Source: Acidimicrobiales bacterium
GTDB lineage: Bacteria; Actinomycetota; Acidimicrobiia; Acidimicrobiales; MedAcidi-G1
Reading direction: 5' to 3'
Length of the DNA stretch: 35,166 nt
NCBI GenBank assembly: GCA_016845305.1
Contig: JAERSW010000072.1
Span: 1 to 35,166, forward strand
A program made the position numbers and the translations under genes. Below, one piece after another: positions 31,288 to 35,166 of this stretch. Position 1 is the first letter of the stretch. Every line of letters starts with the position of its first letter. Under the pieces are notes generated by a model. The model saw only the letters and a program-made list of their open reading frames with translations, was not told the DNA's origin and searched no databases.

Positions 31288-32514
31288 GTGGAGGTCCAGG
31301 CCGGGATCGAACGGCGCCCGACGCGCCAGGTGATGGTGGGGGACGTGCCCGTCGGCGGCGGGGCGCCCATCACCGTCCAGTCCATGACGGTGACCCGCAC
31401 GGCCGACCACGAGGCCACCCTCCAGCAGGTCTACGACCTGGCCATGGTCGGCGCCGACATCGTGCGCTGCACCTGCAACGAGCCGGAGGCGGCCGAGGGC
31501 CTGGCCCGCATCGTGCCCCGGTCGCCGGTGCCCATCGTGGCCGACATCCACCACCAGTACCGGATGGCCCTGGCCGCGCTGGAGGCCGGCGTCCACTGCC
31601 TGCGCCTCAACCCGGGCAACATCCGCCGACCGGAGCACATCCGCACCGTGGCGTCCGAGGCCCGGGACCGGGGCGTGCCCATTCGCATCGGGGTCAACGG
31701 CGGCTCGCTCCATCCCGACCTGTACGCCAAGTACGGCGGAAAGGTCACCCCGGAGGCCATGGTCGAGTCCGCGCTCGACGAGATCCGGTTCTTCGAGGAG
31801 GTCGACTTCGACCTGGTGAAGATCTCGGTGAAGGCGTCCAGCGTGCCGTTGATGATCGAGGCGTACCGCCAGCTGTCCGAGGTCACCGACTTCCCGCTGC
31901 ACCTGGGCGTCACCGAGGCCGGGCCGCCGCCGGCCGGGCTCATCAAGTCCTCGGCGGGCATCGGCGCCCTGCTGGCCGAGGGCATCGGCGACACCATCCG
32001 CTACTCGCTGACCGCGGACCCCGTCGAGGAGGCGCGGGCCGGGCGGGCCCTGCTGGAGGCCATGGGGCTCCGCGAGCGGAAGAACGTCGACCTGATCGCC
32101 TGCCCGAGCTGCGGGCGGGCCGAGATCGACGTGGTCGAGGTGGCGGAACGGGCCATGGCCGCCTTCGCCGAGAAGGAGATCCCCCTCCAGGTGGCCGTCA
32201 TGGGCTGCGTGGTGAACGGTCCGGGCGAGGCCCGCGACGCCGACCTGGGGATCGCGGCCGGCAACCGCCGGGGACACCTGTTCGTCAAGGGACGCAACGC
32301 CGCGGTGGTGCGCGAGGACGAGATGGTGGACGCGCTCGTGGAGTGGGCCGAGCTCATCCACGCCGAGGGCGCCGAGGCGGCGCTGGCCCGGGTCGACACC
32401 GAGAAGGCCGAACGCGAGGCGGCCCGCGACCGGGACCGCCTGCTGGCCGAGCAGGGCGAGGACGCCAACGACGCCGGGACCCGCATCGAGCTGATCCGCC
32501 GCCACACCGGCTGA
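31288..32514 (+). CDS. ispG: 4-hydroxy-3-methylbut-2-enyl diphosphate synthase
   Basis: IspG reduces MEcPP to HMBPP with a [4Fe-4S] cluster. The 408-residue protein has the TIM-barrel part (PITVQSMTVTRTADHEATLQQV, ADIHHQYRMALAALEAG, LRLNPGNI, RIGVNGGSL) and the cluster domain with Cys272 and Cys275 in ACPSCGR, Cys307 in MGCVVNGPGE and the nearby Glu314, the usual three Cys plus Glu set. A charged tail of about 50 residues follows. It lies in a row with dxr and rseP. Confidence 0.98.
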   Translation: MEVQAGIERRPTRQVMVGDVPVGGGAPITVQSMTVTRTADHEATLQQVYDLAMVGADIVRCTCNEPEAAEGLARIVPRSPVPIVADIHHQYRMALAALEAGVHCLRLNPGNIRRPEHIRTVASEARDRGVPIRIGVNGGSLHPDLYAKYGGKVTPEAMVESALDEIRFFEEVDFDLVKISVKASSVPLMIEAYRQLSEVTDFPLHLGVTEAGPPPAGLIKSSAGIGALLAEGIGDTIRYSLTADPVEEARAGRALLEAMGLRERKNVDLIACPSCGRAEIDVVEVAERAMAAFAEKEIPLQVAVMGCVVNGPGEARDADLGIAAGNRRGHLFVKGRNAAVVREDEMVDALVEWAELIHAEGAEAALARVDTEKAEREAARDRDRLLAEQGEDANDAGTRIELIRRHTG

Positions 32515-32526
32515 CCGGCCGGGCCG

Positions 32527-32569
32527 CCCCCGGCGGTCACGTCCCCTAGGCGCTCGCAGGGGCCGGGGG
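32527..32569 (+). terminator. Compound hairpin after ispG, no T-tract
   Basis: CCCCCGG (32527-32533) pairs with CCGGGGG (32563-32569), enclosing CCCCT/AGGGG (32543-32547 with 32558-32562). Its last base directly abuts the next -10 hexamer. Confidence 0.4.
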
Positions 32570-32575
32570 TATGCT
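32570..32575 (+). promoter_or_regulatory. -10 element TATGCT for rimP–nusA–ylxR
   Basis: TATGCT predicts a start near 32582 and a leader of about 125 nt. Between 32639 and the rimP start I find no TA dinucleotide, so no other -10 of this type can lie after the internal terminator. Confidence 0.55.
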
Positions 32576-32608
32576 TCCCGACGACGTGCATCGCCGGTTC
32601 CCCGACGA

Positions 32609-32638
32609 GGCGTGGGCTCTGCCCACGCCTTTTGTTTT
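32609..32638 (+). terminator. Intrinsic terminator inside the rimP–nusA leader (attenuator)
   Basis: GGCGTGGGC (32609-32617) and GCCCACGCC (32621-32629) form a perfect 9-bp stem with a TCT loop, followed at once by TTTTGTTTT (32630-32638). This is the only textbook intrinsic terminator in the window. It is about 34 nt downstream of the predicted -10 and 70 nt upstream of rimP. In Bacillus subtilis NusA limits its own operon through a leader terminator, and the same logic would fit here. Confidence 0.8.
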
Positions 32639-32707
32639 CGGTCCCGACGGTCGCCCGTCGACGGAAGCGACGTCGCGCCCGAGGGCGCCGAGGGACAGGA
32701 GGAGCAC

Positions 32708-33244
32708 ATGGCCGTGGTCGACCGCATCGACGCGCTGGCCGCGCCCCTCTGCGACCGCATCGGCGTGGAGCTCCTCGACGTGGAGTACGAGGGCGGCGTC
32801 CTGCGCCTGGTCGTGGACCATCCCGACGGGGTGGGCATGGAAGCCATCGCCGGGGTGACCCGCGAGGTGTCCCGCGCCCTCGACCACGAGGACCCGATCA
32901 GTGGGTCGTACACCCTCGAGGTGACCAGCCCCGGACTGGAACGTCCGTTGAAGCGGCCGGCCCACTTCGTCCGGGCCCTGGGCGGCGAGGTGTCGGTCAA
33001 GACGGTGCCCGGCACCGAGGGTGACCGGAGGGTGGCTGGCGTGCTGGCCGAGGCCGACGACGACGGCATCGTGGTCCGCTCGGCCGACGGCGTCGAGCGA
33101 CGGCTCCGCCACGACGAGGTCCTGAAGGCGAACACCGTCTTCACCTGGGTCCCCGAACCGAAGTCGGCCCGCAAGGGCGGCGACGGGTCCGGGACGACGA
33201 ACGATGGGGGCGGCGACGCCCCGGGAAGGGAGGTCGGATCGTGA
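32708..33244 (+). CDS. rimP: Ribosome maturation factor RimP
   Basis: RimP aids early 30S assembly. The 178-residue protein has the N-terminal alpha/beta domain (LAAPLCDRIGVELLDVEYEGGVLRLVVDHPDGV) with the family motif YTLEVTSPGLERPL and a C-terminal SH3-like barrel (GVLAEADDDGIVVRSADGVERRL). The tail is Gly/Asp-rich. ATG 32708 has AGGAGGAG (32697-32704) upstream. nusA overlaps its stop by 4 bases. Confidence 0.96.
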   Translation: MAVVDRIDALAAPLCDRIGVELLDVEYEGGVLRLVVDHPDGVGMEAIAGVTREVSRALDHEDPISGSYTLEVTSPGLERPLKRPAHFVRALGGEVSVKTVPGTEGDRRVAGVLAEADDDGIVVRSADGVERRLRHDEVLKANTVFTWVPEPKSARKGGDGSGTTNDGGGDAPGREVGS

Positions 33245-34362
33245 ACGCCGACATGATGGAGGCCCTGCAGGCCCTGGCCAACGAGCGGGGCGTCTCCGTG
33301 GACACCCTGTTCGCCGCACTGGCCGACGCGCTCGAGTCCGCCTACAAGCGGATGCCCGAGGCCCACGAGTTCTCCTGGGTGACCATCGATCCCGACACCA
33401 TGGAGATCCGGGTCTTCGCCCAGGACCTCGACGAGGAGGGCGAGCCGGTCGGCGAGGAGTTCGACGTCACGCCCGACAACTTCGGCCGGATCGCCGCCCA
33501 GACGGCCCGCCAGGTCATGACCCAGCGGATCCGCGAGGCCGAGCGGGACCTCAAGTACGAGGAGTACGCCGGCCGGGAGGGCGACATCGTCACCGGCATG
33601 ATCCAGCAGACCGACGCTCGTTACACGCTGCTGGACCTGGGCCGGGTGGAGGCGCTGCTTCCCCAGGCCGAGCAGGTGCCGTTCGAGCGCCCCGAGGCCA
33701 ACGCCCGCCTCAAGGCGTACATCGTGGAGGTCCGCAAGACGGCCAAGGGCCCGCAGATCGTGGTCAGCCGGACCCACCCGGGCCTCATCAAGCGCCTGTT
33801 CGAGCTGGAGGTGCCGGAGATCGCCGACGGCGTGGTGGAGATCCGGGCCTGTGCCCGCGAGCCCGGACACCGCACCAAGATCGCCGTGTGGTCCAACGAC
33901 TCGAACGTCGACCCGGTGGGGGCCTGCGTGGGCGCCCGGGGTGCCCGGGTGCGCATGGTCGTCAACGAGCTGCGTGGCGAGAAGATCGACATCGTCCCCT
34001 TCTCGGAGGACCCGGCCGACTTCGTGATGAAGGGCCTGTCGCCGGCCAAGGTCAAGGAGGTCCTCATCGACGAGGAGACCGGGACGGCGACCGTGGTGGT
34101 CCCCGACTACCAGCTGTCGCTGGCCATCGGCAAGGAGGGCCAGAACGCCCGCCTGGCCGCCCGGATGACCGGCTGGCGGGTCGACATCAAGAGCGAGACC
34201 CAGATCGCCCAGGAGGCCGCCTACGCCGACGTGGAGTGGGCCGAGGGCGAGTGGGTGGTCGACGACGAGACCGGCGAGCAGGTCTGGAAGCCCGCCGAGG
34301 GTGGACCGGCCGTGTCGGCCGGCGAGTGGACCGAGGCGGCCACCGGCGAAGAAGAGGAGTAG
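33241..34362 (+). CDS. nusA: Transcription elongation/termination factor NusA
   Basis: NusA binds RNA polymerase and modulates pausing, termination and antitermination. The 373-residue protein has the RNAP-binding N-terminal domain (about 1-125), an S1 domain (about 110-190; [29 protein letters not shown]), and tandem KH domains with [14 protein letters not shown] (KH1) and [19 protein letters not shown] (KH2). The C-terminus is short and acidic (ATGEEEE), without the acidic repeats of E. coli NusA. GTG starts inside the rimP stop (GTGA), so translation is coupled. Confidence 0.98.
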   Translation: MNADMMEALQALANERGVSVDTLFAALADALESAYKRMPEAHEFSWVTIDPDTMEIRVFAQDLDEEGEPVGEEFDVTPDNFGRIAAQTARQVMTQRIREAERDLKYEEYAGREGDIVTGMIQQTDARYTLLDLGRVEALLPQAEQVPFERPEANARLKAYIVEVRKTAKGPQIVVSRTHPGLIKRLFELEVPEIADGVVEIRACAREPGHRTKIAVWSNDSNVDPVGACVGARGARVRMVVNELRGEKIDIVPFSEDPADFVMKGLSPAKVKEVLIDEETGTATVVVPDYQLSLAIGKEGQNARLAARMTGWRVDIKSETQIAQEAAYADVEWAEGEWVVDDETGEQVWKPAEGGPAVSAGEWTEAATGEEEE

Positions 34363-34400
34363 GCGACCCGACGTCGGCCGGGCCCGCGGGCGGTCTCGAG

Positions 34401-34664
34401 GTGGCCGGACCACGGCGCACGTGCATCGCCTGTCGGACGCAGGCGGCGGCCGGTGGCCTGCTCCGGATCGCCTGGCCGGCCGGTGCCGACGGCCCCGTCG
34501 TCGGCGGGACGCCCGGTGGTCGGGGTGCGTGGGTGCATCCGACCGATGACTGCCTGGCGGCCCTACGGGTCGAACGCCTGTCGAGGGCCCTGCGCCGCAC
34601 GGTGACCGCCGACGCCTTCGCCCTGCTGCTGGACGGCCTCCGGCGGGCTGCGGCGGACACCTGA
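34401..34664 (+). CDS. ylxR: YlxR (RnpM)-family RNA-binding protein
   Basis: The 87-residue protein fits DUF448: RRTCIACRTQ, LLRIAWPAG, GGRGAWVHPTDDCLAAL and LSRALRRTV. In Bacillus the homologue, renamed RnpM, has been reported to modulate RNase P. The position between nusA and infB is conserved. I choose GTG 34401 because it is the first plausible start after nusA in this frame and keeps the core intact. Ribosome binding is weak. Confidence 0.88.
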   Translation: MAGPRRTCIACRTQAAAGGLLRIAWPAGADGPVVGGTPGGRGAWVHPTDDCLAALRVERLSRALRRTVTADAFALLLDGLRRAAADT

Positions 34665-34681
34665 TCCACCCCGCCAACCGA

Positions 34682-34687
34682 TAGCGT
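34682..34687 (+). promoter_or_regulatory. -10 element TAGCGT for infB
   Basis: TAGCGT lies 17 nt after the ylxR stop and predicts an 88-nt leader before infB, giving IF-2 its own promoter within the nusA operon. Confidence 0.5.
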
Positions 34688-34696
34688 CAGACGGCG

Positions 34697-34716
34697 CTTC
34701 CCGGTGTCCCGGGAGG
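34697..34716 (+). promoter_or_regulatory. Hairpin in the infB leader
   Basis: CTTCCCGG (34697-34704) pairs with CCGGGAGG (34709-34716), one G-T pair, around a TGTC tetraloop near the 5' end of the predicted leader. A weaker CCCG/CGGG stem follows at 34723-34734. Confidence 0.35.
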
Positions 34717-34781
34717 CAGGATCCCGCAGCCGGGACCCTGAAGAGAGAACCCCGAGCAGAGAACAGGACGTCGATTCCACC

Positions 34782-35166
34782 GTGCCGAAGAACATCCGCG
34801 TCTACGAGTTGGCGCGAGAGCTGGGGATGACCAACGCCGAGGTCCTGGACCTGTGCGGGTCGCTCGGCATCGGGGTGAAGAGCCATTCCTCGGGCATCGT
34901 CGAGGCCCAGGCCGACCGTGCCCGCCGCAAGGCCGAGCGCGAGGGCCTGGTCCGCGAGGTCCAGCCCGAGGAGCCCGGGAAGAAGCCCAAGAAGGACGCC
35001 AAGAAGGACGCCGAGCCGGAGCCCGAGCCGGTCATCGAGGCCGCCGCCGAGGTCGCCCCGGCACCCGAGCCGACGCCCGAGCCCGCCCCGGAGCCCGTCC
35101 CCGAAGCCGATCCCGAGCCCGTCGGCGAGGCCGCTCCGGAGCCGACGCCCGAGCCCGCCCCGGAGC
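34782..35166 (+). CDS. infB: Translation initiation factor IF-2, N-terminal part (cut by window end)
   Basis: Only the first 128 codons are present. PKNIRVYELARELGMTNAEV (residues 2-21) with LDLCGSLGIGVKSHSS is the IF-2 N-terminal subdomain. A basic helix (ADRARRKAEREGLVREV), a KKPKKDAKKDAE stretch and a Pro/Glu/Ala-rich linker (PEPTPEPAPEP) follow. The GTP-binding domain lies beyond the window. The long linker is typical of actinobacterial IF-2. The GTG start at 34782 has only AGGA about 14 nt upstream. Confidence 0.95.
   Translation, partial: MPKNIRVYELARELGMTNAEVLDLCGSLGIGVKSHSSGIVEAQADRARRKAEREGLVREVQPEEPGKKPKKDAKKDAEPEPEPVIEAAAEVAPAPEPTPEPAPEPVPEADPEPVGEAAPEPTPEPAPE

Noticed and set aside
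32586-32858. Leader-peptide ORF starting GTG at 32586 and running through the attenuator
   Set aside because: The frame is open and begins a few nucleotides from the predicted start site, but it runs about 150 nt into rimP in another frame and shows no stop near the hairpin or run of regulatory codons. A classic leader peptide is therefore not supported.
29542-34677. Very long open frame on the minus strand (about 1700 codons)
   Set aside because: It lies opposite dxr, rseP, ispG, rimP and nusA, which are all clear genes. Its translation is His/Gly/Arg/Pro-rich without motifs, a usual shadow in GC-rich DNA.

Overview
This is a GC-rich (about 70% or more) chromosomal segment from an actinobacterium. 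The evidence is frequent GTG starts, many 4-base stop/start overlaps, and actinobacterial gene order: mutM-like–smc–ftsY–ffh, rpsP–khpA–rimM–trmD–rplS–yraN, comM–dprA–M23, rpsB–tsf–pyrH–frr–cdsA–dxr–rseP–ispG, rimP–nusA–ylxR–infB. The long Ala/Glu tails on S16 and S2, TANNNT -10 elements lying 6-9 nt before start codons, and the lack of several genes usual in mycobacteria or streptomycetes (lepB, rnhB, xerC, uppS, proS) suggest a divergent lineage such as Acidimicrobiia. That placement is inference. There are no rRNA or tRNA genes, CRISPR arrays or insertion sequences.

Layout. 1-4.5 kb: an Fpg/MutM-fold protein lacking its catalytic residues, then smc. 4.6-8.3 kb: an OmpR-type response regulator, its histidine kinase and a membrane-anchored HtrA protease, an arrangement like mycobacterial mprA-mprB-pepD. 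8.3-10.7 kb: ftsY and ffh, the two SRP GTPases. 10.9-13.9 kb: rpsP, khpA, rimM, trmD, rplS and yraN (ribosome and tRNA maturation). 13.9-19.5 kb: an accessory islet inside conserved synteny. It holds two tiny minus-strand genes (a zinc-motif protein and a 36-residue membrane protein), a divergent monohaem cytochrome c, a 1318-residue secreted repeat protein without cysteine, and a pentapeptide-repeat lipoprotein. 19.7-24.1 kb: comM, dprA and an unusual fusion of a degenerate LytM domain to an alpha/beta hydrolase. 24.3-32.5 kb: translation, nucleotide, phospholipid and MEP-pathway isoprenoid genes with a site-2 protease. 32.6-35.2 kb: the rimP–nusA–ylxR operon and the 5' part of infB.

Two regulatory patterns recur. 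Transcription units tend to begin with a TANNNT -10 hexamer that makes the mRNA leaderless or nearly so, and they tend to end with a strong GC hairpin lacking a U-tract, placed directly before the next -10. The one hairpin with a real T-tract lies inside the rimP–nusA leader, downstream of that operon's promoter, and looks like an attenuator. The most novel candidates are the islet with its giant repeat protein, the catalytically stripped MutM, the LytM/hydrolase fusion, the symmetric divergent promoter at 14359-14366, and the leader RNAs of comM and rimP–nusA.
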